DNA of 64,000 nt from JBBRMW01 sp965246845. GTDB lineage: Bacteria > Chloroflexota > Anaerolineae > Aggregatilineales > UBA2796. A program made the position numbers and the translations under genes. The notes under the pieces are model-generated. The model saw only the letters and a program-made list of their open reading frames with translations. It ran no database searches and was not told the origin of the DNA. Positions 52,758-60,979 of this stretch are shown here, in pieces. Position 1 is the stretch's first letter; each line of letters opens with the position of its first letter. Where the stretch lies: positions 1 to 64,000 of the forward strand of contig CBDFFR010000012.1 in the NCBI GenBank assembly GCA_965246845.1, read 5' to 3'.

Positions 52758-53706
52758 CCTGCTGACCTTCGGGGAAGCACTGGTCGAGGTGATGCGAACC
52801 GAGGTCGGCTCGCCGCTGGACCGCCCCGCCGGGTTCACAGGACCGTATCCGAGTGGCGCGCCGTTCATCTTCGCGGTACAGGCTGCGCGGCTGGGCGCAA
52901 AATCGGGCGTGATTGGCGCGGTCGGCGCGGATGCGTTCGGGCGCTGCCTGCTTGAACAATTGCAGGCCGATGGTGTGGATTTCAGCGGCGTGCATGTCTT
53001 GAAGACGCACACGACGGGCGTTGCGTTCGTCGCTTATAACAGGGACGGCACGCGCGATTTCGTGTTCCATGCGAAGCAGGCCGCCGCCGGGCAGCTCTCG
53101 CCGGACATGCTCGATCCGGTGCTGTTCGAGGGATTGCGCTGCCTGCACGTCACCGGGTCGGCGCTGTCATTGAACGAAGGATCGCTCGAAATGGGACGGC
53201 ACGCGCTGCGGCTTGCTAAGGAACACGGCGCGAAGGTCAGCTTCGATCCGAATATTCGCCCGCAACTGCTGCCGGTCGAAGAGGCGGTGCGCGTTTACGC
53301 GGAGTTCGTGCGCGCTGCCGATGTGCTGCTCCCAACTGCCGATGAACTCAAGCTGCTGACGAATGCCGGGACGCCAGAAGCGGCAGTCGCGGCATTGTGG
53401 GCGATCAATCCCGGCTGCCTTGTGATCCTGACGCAGGGGAGCGCGGGCTGCATCGTTTACCAGAACGGCGCGCCGCCGATCCATGTCCCGGCGTTCGCCG
53501 TCGAAGAGGTGGACCCGACGGGCGCGGGGGATTGCTTCGATGCCGGGTTCCTCTCGCGCTGGCTGGCCGGGGATGACCTCACGAACGCGGCGCGCTTCGG
53601 GAATGCGTGCGGGGCGCTGGCTGTGACTGAGATGGGTCCGATGGCGGGCGCGCGGCGGCTGGATGAGGTGCGAGTGTTTATCAGCCGCGCATCTGGCTCA
53701 GGATAA
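52747..53706 (+). CDS. PfkB-family carbohydrate kinase
   Basis: The 319-residue kinase has the PfkB pattern: N-terminal LTFGEALVEVMRTE, GAVGADAFGRCLLEQL, DPNIRPQLL, and the C-terminal signature DPTGAGDCFDAGFLSRWL with the catalytic Asp in GAGD. The closest subclass by feel is 2-keto-3-deoxygluconate kinase or fructokinase. It overlaps the ATPase gene by 11 bases, so it probably phosphorylates the imported sugar. Confidence 0.93.
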   Translation: MALDLLTFGEALVEVMRTEVGSPLDRPAGFTGPYPSGAPFIFAVQAARLGAKSGVIGAVGADAFGRCLLEQLQADGVDFSGVHVLKTHTTGVAFVAYNRDGTRDFVFHAKQAAAGQLSPDMLDPVLFEGLRCLHVTGSALSLNEGSLEMGRHALRLAKEHGAKVSFDPNIRPQLLPVEEAVRVYAEFVRAADVLLPTADELKLLTNAGTPEAAVAALWAINPGCLVILTQGSAGCIVYQNGAPPIHVPAFAVEEVDPTGAGDCFDAGFLSRWLAGDDLTNAARFGNACGALAVTEMGPMAGARRLDEVRVFISRASGSG

Positions 53707-53738
53707 TCCGATCCATCTCCGGTTTTTGATACATCCAA

Positions 53739-53770
53739 CCGTAATAGCGCGGCGGCTTTAGCCCCGCGCT
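53739..53770. repeat. Palindromic repeat of the second family
   Basis: CCGTAATAGCGCGGCGGCTTTAGCCCCGCGC is the reverse complement of the unit at 30545-30576 over most of its length, palindromic around GCTTTAGC. It lies in the spacer between the kinase and the flavin oxidoreductase. Confidence 0.7.
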
Positions 53771-53808
53771 CCATAATCCCCGCAGCATCAACTTCTACGG
53801 AGCCACCC

Positions 53809-54828
53809 ATGCCGCAATCCCTCGCCCTCTACATGCAGGACAAGCACCCGATCCGCTATGAACTGGAGATCGCACGCGAGGCCGAAGCGCGCGGCTTCGA
53901 TGCGATCTGGCAAGCCGATACGCGCCTTGCCCGCGACGGGATCGTGATGATGTCCGCGTTCCTGACCGCCACGCAAAAGCTGGTCCTCGGTACGGGCGTG
54001 CTGCCGATCTGGACGCGCAACCCGGCAGTCATCGCGGCGACCTTCTCCACCATGTACGAACTCGCGCCCGACCGCGTGATTTGCGGCCTCGGCGCGTGGT
54101 GGGAGCCGATCTCCGCGCAGGTTGGCGTGAAGCGCGAGCGCCCCTTGCAGGCGATGCGCGAATATGTGGAAGTGATCCGCGAATTGTTCACGATGCGCGA
54201 AGTGACCTATCACGGCGATTTCGTGAATGTGGAAGGGATCAAGCTGGATATTATTCACGGCGATGATGCGCCGCGACCGATTCCAATTTATATCGGCGCG
54301 ACGGGACCGAAGATGCTGGAATTGACAGGCGAAATCGCCGATGGCTGCGTGTTGAATTACATGGTTTCGACTGCGTATATCCGCGAGGCGTGCGGCCTGC
54401 TGGAAACGGGCGCAAAGCGCGTCGGCAAGACGCTTGCGCAGATCGACCGCCCGCAACTCATCGTGTGTTCGCTCAGTGACGACCGTGAAGCAGCTTTGAA
54501 TGAGGCGCGGGAACTCGTTGTCCAATACCTCGCGCAGGAGCCGCATATCATGAAGGCGAGCGGCGTCAGTCAGGAACTACTGGACGAGGTGCATCAGGTC
54601 CTCGGCTGGCCTGCGACGAAGGAACAGGTCCAAAAAGCGATGGCGCTGGTCCCGGATGAGGTCGTGCAGATGATCACGGCGGCAGGGACGGCGGAAGAAT
54701 GCCGCGCGAAGGTGCGCGAATATATGGAAGCGGGCTGCACCTGCCCGATTTTATATCCACTCATGCCCGACATTCGACCGGTGATTGAGGCGTTCACCGA
54801 TAGCGACGATTGGAAGGCGCGCTCATAA
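53809..54828 (+). CDS. LLM-class flavin-dependent oxidoreductase
   Basis: The 339-residue protein belongs to the luciferase-like monooxygenase/F420-dependent family. It has ALYMQDKHPIRYELEIAREAEARGFDAIWQADT at the N-terminus, LVLGTGVLPIWTRNPAVIAATFSTM, RVICGLGAWW and the C-terminal IYIGATGPKMLELTGEIADGCVLNY. Members use FMN or F420; the 5,10-methylene-tetrahydromethanopterin reductase-like branch uses F420. GGAG lies upstream of the ATG. It may belong to the sugar operon upstream, but the spacer carries a repeat, and its substrate is unknown. Confidence 0.9.
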   Translation: MPQSLALYMQDKHPIRYELEIAREAEARGFDAIWQADTRLARDGIVMMSAFLTATQKLVLGTGVLPIWTRNPAVIAATFSTMYELAPDRVICGLGAWWEPISAQVGVKRERPLQAMREYVEVIRELFTMREVTYHGDFVNVEGIKLDIIHGDDAPRPIPIYIGATGPKMLELTGEIADGCVLNYMVSTAYIREACGLLETGAKRVGKTLAQIDRPQLIVCSLSDDREAALNEARELVVQYLAQEPHIMKASGVSQELLDEVHQVLGWPATKEQVQKAMALVPDEVVQMITAAGTAEECRAKVREYMEAGCTCPILYPLMPDIRPVIEAFTDSDDWKARS

Positions 54829-55098
54829 GGCGCATAGCGTCTCAGATGGCTTTTCGCTTGTCAGCAGCTATCAACAAATGTTAAACAAGCTGTTTTGCTG
54901 TTCAGAGAGTGGCAGGTCACGAAAGACCGCGTTATAGTAGTTGCTGTAAGTATTGTAGATTGTATTGTCCTAAATATAAGGTGAGGACAACTCTCCACTT
55001 GCAATAATCACTTGATTTCTACGGCTTTGCATCACAAAGTCGTTCAAACTTTGAGTAAGAAAGGTGTCGTAAAGTAACTTGTTTATGGAAAACCAAAA

Positions 55099-55698
55099 TT
55101 GAGTTCCACTTCAATCGATCAAAGGGTGCGTAGTTTCAAAGCACAACTGCTTGTTAAATCTGCCTTGTGGCTTCTTCAAAACCATATTACTTTTGGTGAA
55201 GCCTTTGTTTTTGAAGATGATCGGAGCAGGTATGTTGACTTTAAGATTGAAATTGCCGAGCAATTCCACATCCATCCTAGTGAAGTCGTGCTAGTTGGGT
55301 CAGCTAAACTCGGATTTAGCATAGCGCCAAAGAAGCGATACCAAAGTTTTGGTGATAAGTCTGATATTGATGTAGCAATAATATGTCCGCCATTATTTGA
55401 GCAAATTTGGCAAGAAGTATTAGAATACTGGAATAATGATAATCCATGGTCACAGGAAGCGAGCTTCAAAGATTACTTGTTTCGAGGGTGGATACGCCCC
55501 GATAAACTGCCGCCTGCTGATAGATTTGAAGTACGAAAGAGATGGTGGAACTTTTTTGGAAATCTCACTCGCACTCGTAAATACGGTAACTATAGCGTGA
55601 CAGGCGCACTTTATAAATCTTGGCATTTTTTTGAAACTTATCAGCGTATCTCTATTCAACAGTGCCAAGAGGAACAGAGGTTAGGGAAATTATCATGA
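55099..55698 (+). CDS. Nucleotidyltransferase-like protein, first gene of an AT-rich pair
   Basis: The 199-residue product has a minimal nucleotidyltransferase pattern: a VVLVGSAKLGFSI strand-turn and, after a loop of about 14 residues, DKSDIDVAII, where GS and the two Asp would be the active-site core. A third acidic residue is not obvious. Codon and base use are far more AT-rich than the surrounding genome. The gene overlaps the next gene by 4 bases (ATGA), so the two are coupled. The start is uncertain: a TTG is used here and a GTG 27 bases downstream is possible. A role in RNA or nucleotide modification as part of a defence pair is inferred. Confidence 0.72.
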   Translation: MSSTSIDQRVRSFKAQLLVKSALWLLQNHITFGEAFVFEDDRSRYVDFKIEIAEQFHIHPSEVVLVGSAKLGFSIAPKKRYQSFGDKSDIDVAIICPPLFEQIWQEVLEYWNNDNPWSQEASFKDYLFRGWIRPDKLPPADRFEVRKRWWNFFGNLTRTRKYGNYSVTGALYKSWHFFETYQRISIQQCQEEQRLGKLS

Positions 55699-56720
55699 AA
55701 ACAACAGCAACAAACCGAAGAATTCGGCAACTTATAACTGCAATACGCGAAAAAACGTTAATCCCTGATCCTGCGTTTCAAAGACGCTTAGTATGGACTA
55801 ATAAAGATAAGCTAAACTTTATCTCGACTGTGTTAGCTGGGTATCCATTCCCAGAAATCTATACTGCTGCCGGAAGTGTTGATTTATCTTCTGGAATCGG
55901 TACAGAATTATTAGTTGACGGTCAGCAAAGAGTAACCACCCTCGTTCAGTATTTCACCGCTTCAAGAGAGTTAATATTGAACAAACAAATTCCGGCATAT
56001 CATGATCTTTCTTCAGAGCAGCAAAAAGCGTTTCTTGAGTACGAAGTTGTTGTTCGTGATCTTGGACAACTGGATATTACTGAAATAAAAGAGGTATTCA
56101 CTCGCATCAACTCAACCAAATATTCTCTAAACGCAATGGAAATTGACAATGCTCGATATGATGGTGAGCTGAAAAAATTAGCTGAAAGACTATCGGAACA
56201 CACCTTTTTTGAAACCAATCGCGTTTTTAACGGAACCGATTATAAGCGAATGAATGATGTGAGATTTTTACTATCAATTCTTGTAACCCTTTTGAAGGGC
56301 GTCTACTTTGATCTTGATGATGAATTGGCTGCGCATTTAAGTGAGTACAACGATGAATGTCCTATATGCGACGAGTATGAGACTAATATGCATCGGTTGT
56401 TTGAATATATAAGATTGTGTTCTTTTGGAACTACGAGCCGAATCTGGAAAAAAGCTGATCTTTTTACTGCTTTAGTAGAAATGTACCGGGCGTTAGTTAC
56501 GGAACAATTGCAGATTCCTACGGCGGTGATGGGGAGTACACTTGAAGGTTTTTACACGGCAGTGGATGAGTTTGGCAAATTAGGTACAAATACTCAAATT
56601 ATTGGTGTTGCTGAATACTATAATGCTGCCTTGCAGGGAACAAATGGTCGAAGCAGGCGAATAGAACGTGGTAGGATATTGGAGAGGCTAATTCACAGTA
56701 TAATTGTACACGAAGGATAG
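55695..56720 (+). CDS. DUF262-domain protein, second gene of an AT-rich pair
   Basis: The 341-residue protein carries the two hallmarks of DUF262 (the GmrS/ParB-like NTPase-nuclease domain): PDPAFQRRLVW near residue 20 and LLVDGQQRVTTLVQYF near residue 75, followed by a conserved FTRINSTKYSLNAMEI segment. A DUF1524-type HNH nuclease domain, often fused C-terminally in GmrSD and related defence proteins, is absent; the last 150 residues are unrecognised. It begins inside the nucleotidyltransferase stop (ATGA). DUF262 proteins occur in type IV restriction and other phage-defence systems. The pair is AT-rich and probably acquired by transfer. Confidence 0.85.
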   Translation: MKTTATNRRIRQLITAIREKTLIPDPAFQRRLVWTNKDKLNFISTVLAGYPFPEIYTAAGSVDLSSGIGTELLVDGQQRVTTLVQYFTASRELILNKQIPAYHDLSSEQQKAFLEYEVVVRDLGQLDITEIKEVFTRINSTKYSLNAMEIDNARYDGELKKLAERLSEHTFFETNRVFNGTDYKRMNDVRFLLSILVTLLKGVYFDLDDELAAHLSEYNDECPICDEYETNMHRLFEYIRLCSFGTTSRIWKKADLFTALVEMYRALVTEQLQIPTAVMGSTLEGFYTAVDEFGKLGTNTQIIGVAEYYNAALQGTNGRSRRIERGRILERLIHSIIVHEG

Positions 56721-56916
56721 TATATCGTTCATCGCAAGATCGTAATTGACTATTGGAGTAAACCGATCTTGCTGAGGAAACAAATGCAATTTTAGATGGT
56801 GACAAATCTTAGAACTAACGCTGCTTTGTAGCCGCATATGACATGTCCAACATCGATGATCATTCACTATATTCAGTAAATTAAGTGTGTGAATGTATCA
56901 AAGAAAGGGGGTGAAC

Positions 56917-56940
56917 ATGATGTACATTAAATTGCGATAA
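56917..56940 (+). CDS. Possible seven-residue leader peptide before the YihY gene
   Basis: An ATG preceded by AAGGGGGTGA encodes MMYIKLR and stops 30 bases before the YihY ATG. The ribosome-binding site is one of the strongest in the window, yet the frame is only seven codons. It may be a regulatory upstream frame; its product is not proven. Confidence 0.35.
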   Translation: MMYIKLR

Positions 56941-56970
56941 TTGTACACAGATTTCAAAAATGGACGCATC

Positions 56971-58095
56971 ATGAAACCCAAAGCCTTGCTCGATCTGCTC
57001 AAACAAACCGTCTCCGAATTCGGAGAAGACAAAGCGCCTCAACTCGCGGCGGCGCTTTCCTATTACACTATCTTTTCGATAGCGCCGCTGCTGGTAATCG
57101 TGATCGCGATTGCGGGGTTGGCGTTTGGGCAGGACGCCGCGCAAAACAAAATCGTGGACCAGATCACGGGCGTCGTCGGCTCGGATGCGGCGAATCTGAT
57201 CCAGACCATGATCCAGAACGTGAACAAACCCGGTGCGGGAACGATTGCCACCATCATCGGCGGCGTGACGCTGCTCGCGGGCGCGGCGGGCGTCTATGGA
57301 CAGCTCAAAAATTCGCTGAACACGATCTGGAATATCGAACCGAAGCCGGGTCCGGGCGGCATTAAGGGCGTTATTTCCGGGTTGCTCTCGCAGGTCCTGT
57401 CCTTTGGGATGGTGCTGGGGACCGGGTTTCTGCTGCTCGTCTCGCTGGTGTTGAGCGCCGCGCTTGCCGCGCTCGGCTCATGGCTCGGTGAGCGGCTGCC
57501 GATCCCCTCCGGGGTGTGGGAACTGATCAATGCAGCGGTTTCGTTCGGCGTGATCACGCTGCTCTTCGCCGCGATTTACAAATTCCTGCCGGATGTAACA
57601 ATCAAATGGCGCGATGTGCTGCTCGGCGCGGCGGTGACATCCCTGCTCTTCGCGCTCGGCAAGTTCCTGATCGGGCTTTATCTCGGCAAGACGGTGAGCG
57701 CCTCAGCCTATGGTGCAGCGGGTGCGTTGGTCGTGCTTCTGCTCTGGATTTACTATTCCGCGCAAATTTTGTTCTTCGGCGCGGAATTCACGCAGGTTTA
57801 CGCGCGCACGCACGGTTCGCTGCTCCCCCAGCCGGGCGCTGCACAGCCTGCAACTGTTGCGCAGCCGAGTGGCAGACCGCTTTCCAAGCGTGAGCGCAAT
57901 GCAGCCGCCGCGCTGATGCTCAGTAAGGCCGCCGATGATCACGCTACCGCAGCCGCACCACGCAAACCAGACCGCACAGAGGCAATCGCGCGGGCAATCC
58001 GCGTCCTCAGTCCGATGGTGCTGCTCATCGCGCGGATCGTGATCATGATTGAAGCGGATAACCGCCGCAACAGGCCGCGTAGTTCGACGCGGTAA
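56971..58095 (+). CDS. YihY/BrkB-family inner membrane protein
   Basis: The 374-residue protein starts near KALLDLLKQTVSEFGEDKAPQLAAALSYYTIFSIAPLLVIV, the typical YihY/virulence-factor BrkB opening, and has six predicted helices to about residue 270. Family motifs include LYKFLPDVTIKWRDVLLGA-like AIYKFLPDV.. and a later GAAGALVVLLLWIYYSAQILFFGAEFTQVYA. The last 90 residues are a low-complexity Ala/Pro-rich tail ending with a further hydrophobic helix (LMVLLIARIVIMI-like). The cellular role is unknown. It ends 37 bases before a convergent GntR gene. Confidence 0.9.
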   Translation: MKPKALLDLLKQTVSEFGEDKAPQLAAALSYYTIFSIAPLLVIVIAIAGLAFGQDAAQNKIVDQITGVVGSDAANLIQTMIQNVNKPGAGTIATIIGGVTLLAGAAGVYGQLKNSLNTIWNIEPKPGPGGIKGVISGLLSQVLSFGMVLGTGFLLLVSLVLSAALAALGSWLGERLPIPSGVWELINAAVSFGVITLLFAAIYKFLPDVTIKWRDVLLGAAVTSLLFALGKFLIGLYLGKTVSASAYGAAGALVVLLLWIYYSAQILFFGAEFTQVYARTHGSLLPQPGAAQPATVAQPSGRPLSKRERNAAAALMLSKAADDHATAAAPRKPDRTEAIARAIRVLSPMVLLIARIVIMIEADNRRNRPRSSTR

Positions 58096-58132
58096 TTCGC
58101 TGTTAGGGCATACTGCATGAGCTGGCGACATG

Positions 58133-58906
58133 CTACGTCTTCACTTCGAGCGCGGCAAAGCTGCCCTGTAGCTCCATACGGAAGCGGCACATATCTCCCC
58201 GGATCAGGTTCTCACCGAAGTGCAAAATCTGGTCTCCGGTCGTATACGCGATACGCTCGGCGACCAGCAGCGGCGTCCCGGCGCGTACGCCGAGCAGTTT
58301 TGCGGTCCCGGTATCGGCAGGCGCGGCCTCGATCCGGTCAATAGCGCGCACCACCGACCAGCCATAGCGCTCGGCGAGGGTGCGGTACAGCGATCCGCTA
58401 AATTCGGTGGTAATCAAATCAGGAGCGAACCGCGCCGGGATATACGCCGTGCTAACCATCATCGGCGCGCCGTTCAATGCGCGCAACCGTTGCAAATAGA
58501 GGACGGGCGATCCTTCCGCGATTTGCAGACGTGCCGCCAGGCGTGCATCAGCGGGGAAGCTACGCTTTGCTAGGACAGTATCGATCAATTCCTGACCTTG
58601 CGCCCGCATTTGCTCTGAAAAGCTGTAAGCGTTGCTCAAGGGCTGCTCGAAGCGCGGACGTGCAACGAATGTGCCGCTGCCGTGTACCTTCTCCAGCACA
58701 TTCAGGTGGACCAGCGAGGCGAGTGCCTGCCGCACCGTCGCGCGGCTGATGCCGCTGAACTGCATTAGCTCGCGCTCGCTTGGGATGCGCTCGCCCGGCT
58801 TCCATTCGCCGGATGCGATGCGCTCCCGCAGCCGCGCCTCGAATTGCAGATGCAGCGGCGTCTCGCTGATCGGGTCGAGCGGCCAACCCGCCATCACCCC
58901 GGCCAT
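58133..58906 (-). CDS. GntR-family regulator of the HutC/UTRA type
   Basis: The 257-residue protein has an N-terminal winged helix (LHLQFEARLRERIASGEWKPGERIPSERELM and SRATVRQALASLVHLNVLEKVHGSGTFVA) and a C-terminal UTRA ligand-binding domain (PVLYLQRLRALNGAPMMVSTAYIPARFAP, TPLLVAERIAYTTGDQILHFGENLIRGDMCRF). Such regulators respond to small sugars or acids. GGAG lies about 10 bases before the ATG at 58906; a second ATG at 58894 overlaps the stop of the preceding lactonase gene as TGATG. Its likely operator is the palindrome at 59774. Confidence 0.9.
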   Translation of the reverse strand: MAGVMAGWPLDPISETPLHLQFEARLRERIASGEWKPGERIPSERELMQFSGISRATVRQALASLVHLNVLEKVHGSGTFVARPRFEQPLSNAYSFSEQMRAQGQELIDTVLAKRSFPADARLAARLQIAEGSPVLYLQRLRALNGAPMMVSTAYIPARFAPDLITTEFSGSLYRTLAERYGWSVVRAIDRIEAAPADTGTAKLLGVRAGTPLLVAERIAYTTGDQILHFGENLIRGDMCRFRMELQGSFAALEVKT

Positions 58907-59747
58907 GTGAAGCGCGCTCCCGGTTGCAAGACCGCGTAATTCAGACCCGCCGCATCCCGCCCGCGTCGTGAACTCGCGCACATCGACAGTGTTGAACGTG
59001 AACATATCGTAGTGGTGCGGGATGACCAGCCGCGCCCCGACCTGCCCCCGCGAGCGTGACTGTATCCGCGCTGCTCATATTCGGCGGGACGTGCAGCGCA
59101 TCGCGGGCGTGCGTCCGTGCCGTTGATCGGCAGGAACAGAAATATCCGGGTCGAAGCCGCGCAGCCGTTCGGCCAGCCCCGTCGTAAAGCACCGTATCGC
59201 CGCTGTGATACAGCCGCACACCATCCATTTCCAGCACGAAGCCGAGGAACGGATAGCCCGTCGCATTGCTATTATCGAAATCGGGATGCGCAGACGGGAT
59301 GCTGTGAATTGTGATGCCGCTTTCGTGCAACGTTTCATCGCCGCGCGTGCCGATCAGCCGTTCACGCGCGAGTCCGAGACCCGCCGCATAATCCAGCAAC
59401 GCCGCAGGCAGCACTAACCGCGCGTCTGGCGAGGCTGCGAACAGCGCAGGCAACGTCCCCGGATCGAGATGATCGCTATGCTTGTGGCTGGCAAGGACCA
59501 ATTCCGCGTTCGTGATGTCCGCACCGCGCAGTGGCGCTTCCGTCATGCGGATGTGTGGCTTCTCCGTATTCGCATATTTCGCGGTCAGGTGTTCGGAGAG
59601 GTACAGATCGATGTAAATCAGTGTAGTTGCCGATTTGATTGCATAACCGCTCTGTCCGAGCCACCAAAGCGCGACCTGACCGGGGCGCGGCTGTGCCTGT
59701 TCGATGTCTGCTAGGAGCGCGGAGCCGGAAAGCGCGGGCTGGATCAT
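58894..59747 (-). pseudogene. UlaG-like MBL lactonase with five +1 frameshifts
   Basis: The N-terminal half is intact: LWWLGQSGYAIKSATTLIYIDLYLS and the metal motif ASHKHSDHLDP. The C-terminal half is only recovered by removing one base at each of five homopolymers: CCCC at 59177-59180, GG at 59133, GGG at 59105, CCCCC at 59045 and CCC at 58956. The repaired sequence reads LAERLRGFDPDISVLPINGTDAR then VPPNMSSADTVTLAG, ending AGLNYAVLQPGARFTWPG, with a stop overlapping the GntR start. This is typical of UlaG/L-ascorbate-6-phosphate lactonase-like proteins. Either the gene is decaying or this region is poorly assembled. Confidence 0.82.
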
Positions 59748-59773
59748 GGTGGCCTCGAATTCGATTGGTCCGT

Positions 59774-59792
59774 ACCAGTATGTTAAACTGGT
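59774..59792. promoter_or_regulatory. Palindromic operator candidate (ACCAGT..ACTGGT)
   Basis: ACCAGT, 7 bases, ACTGGT, a perfect 6+6 palindrome in the 73-bp divergent spacer between the lactonase-GntR operon and the MetE-like gene. GntR/HutC regulators of the DasR/NagR type use half-sites of this sequence in the opposite orientation. Regulation by the GntR encoded nearby is inferred. Confidence 0.5.
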
Positions 59793-59820
59793 GCAGAATA
59801 TTTTACGACAGGAACCTCAA

Positions 59821-60861
59821 ATGAACACACCCGCAATTTTGACGACAAGCGTGATTGGCTCTTACGCGTGGCCTGCGTGGTTACACACCGCGCTGGCGGC
59901 GGCGCTACGTGGCGAATATGGACCGGAAGACATGCGCGAGGCGCAAGACGACGCAGTAGACCTCGCGCTGCGCGATCAGGACGACGCAGGCGTGGATATT
60001 GTTACCGATGGCGAGATGCGTCGCGTCGGCTTCTTCACCGCCGAGTTTTATGGACACATGACCGGATTGAACGAACTGCCGACACGTCGCATGGTCGGTG
60101 TGGTCGGCCACGATCAGCGCGAAAGCTACGCAGCGGTCGAGGAAATAGCCGCGCCTAACGGCCTGGGCTTACTTGCGGAGTGGAATTACGTCCGCACGCG
60201 CACGCAGCGTCCAATCAAGATGACCTGTCCAGGACCGTATACGCTGGCTGGGCGAATCCAGCCCGGCGCGAGCTATAGTGACCGGATCGAAGTCTCCTAC
60301 GCGCTGGCCGAAATTATCAATACTGAACTCAAGGCGTTGGTCGAAGCAGGGGTAACCTTCATTCAGCTCGATGAGCCGTCGTATGCTGTCCACTCGCTCA
60401 AGAATGCGCCGGAAGAGTTCGTCAAGCTGTTCAACCACACGATTCGTGATGTGAACGCAAAACTTGGGCTGCATCTGTGCTTCGGCAACTTCGTCGGGCG
60501 TCCGGTCGCCAAACGCACCTACAGGCCGCTGCTACCCTGGATTCTGGACCTCAAGATCGACCAGTTTTCGCTGGAATTCGCCAACCGCGAATTGGCCGAA
60601 CTGGAAATCTGGAAAGAATTCGGACCGGATCGCGAACTGGCGGCGGGCGTTGTGGACGTGAAGAATTATTATGTCGAAACAGCGGAAGACGTCGCCGAAC
60701 GCATCCGCGCGGTGTTGAAGGTGACAGGCATCGCGCCCGATAAACTCACGCTCACGCCCGATTGCGGCTTCAGCCAGACCGCGCGCTACGCCGCTCGCCG
60801 GAAGCTGGTCGCGCTGGTCGCGGGCGCGGAGAAGGTGCGGCGCGAACTCGCGGGTGCATAA
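59821..60861 (+). CDS. MetE-like methyltransferase domain protein (short cobalamin-independent type)
   Basis: The 346-residue protein matches the C-terminal half of cobalamin-independent methionine synthase. It starts TSVIGSYAWPAWL, and has DGEMRRVGFF, QLDEPSYAV, LHLCFGNFVGR with the His and Cys zinc ligands, and LTPDCGFSQTARYAARRKL with the last Cys ligand. The N-terminal half of full MetE is absent. Short forms occur in many bacteria and archaea and may use a corrinoid protein or other methyl donors for homocysteine methylation. AGGA lies upstream of the ATG. It is divergent from the lactonase gene across the operator. Confidence 0.88.
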   Translation: MNTPAILTTSVIGSYAWPAWLHTALAAALRGEYGPEDMREAQDDAVDLALRDQDDAGVDIVTDGEMRRVGFFTAEFYGHMTGLNELPTRRMVGVVGHDQRESYAAVEEIAAPNGLGLLAEWNYVRTRTQRPIKMTCPGPYTLAGRIQPGASYSDRIEVSYALAEIINTELKALVEAGVTFIQLDEPSYAVHSLKNAPEEFVKLFNHTIRDVNAKLGLHLCFGNFVGRPVAKRTYRPLLPWILDLKIDQFSLEFANRELAELEIWKEFGPDRELAAGVVDVKNYYVETAEDVAERIRAVLKVTGIAPDKLTLTPDCGFSQTARYAARRKLVALVAGAEKVRRELAGA

Positions 60862-60868
60862 TTCTGGT

Positions 60869-60979
60869 GTAGGGGTCGCGGCTTGCCCGACCCGTCTTCC
60901 ATTCATGGGCGGACACATCGGTCCGCCCCTACACAATACTTCGCGCTCCGGTGTACGGGTCGCGGCTTGCCCGACCCGT
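60869..60979. repeat. Cluster of three palindromic repeats between convergent genes
   Basis: Units at 60869-60894 (GTAGGGGTCGCGGCTTGCCCGACCCG), 60907-60933 (GGGCGGACACATCGGTCCGCCCCTAC) and 60952-60979 (GTACGGGTCGCGGCTTGCCCGACCC). They fill the 118-bp spacer between the ends of the MetE-like and ilvE genes, and could end transcription from both sides. Confidence 0.8.
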
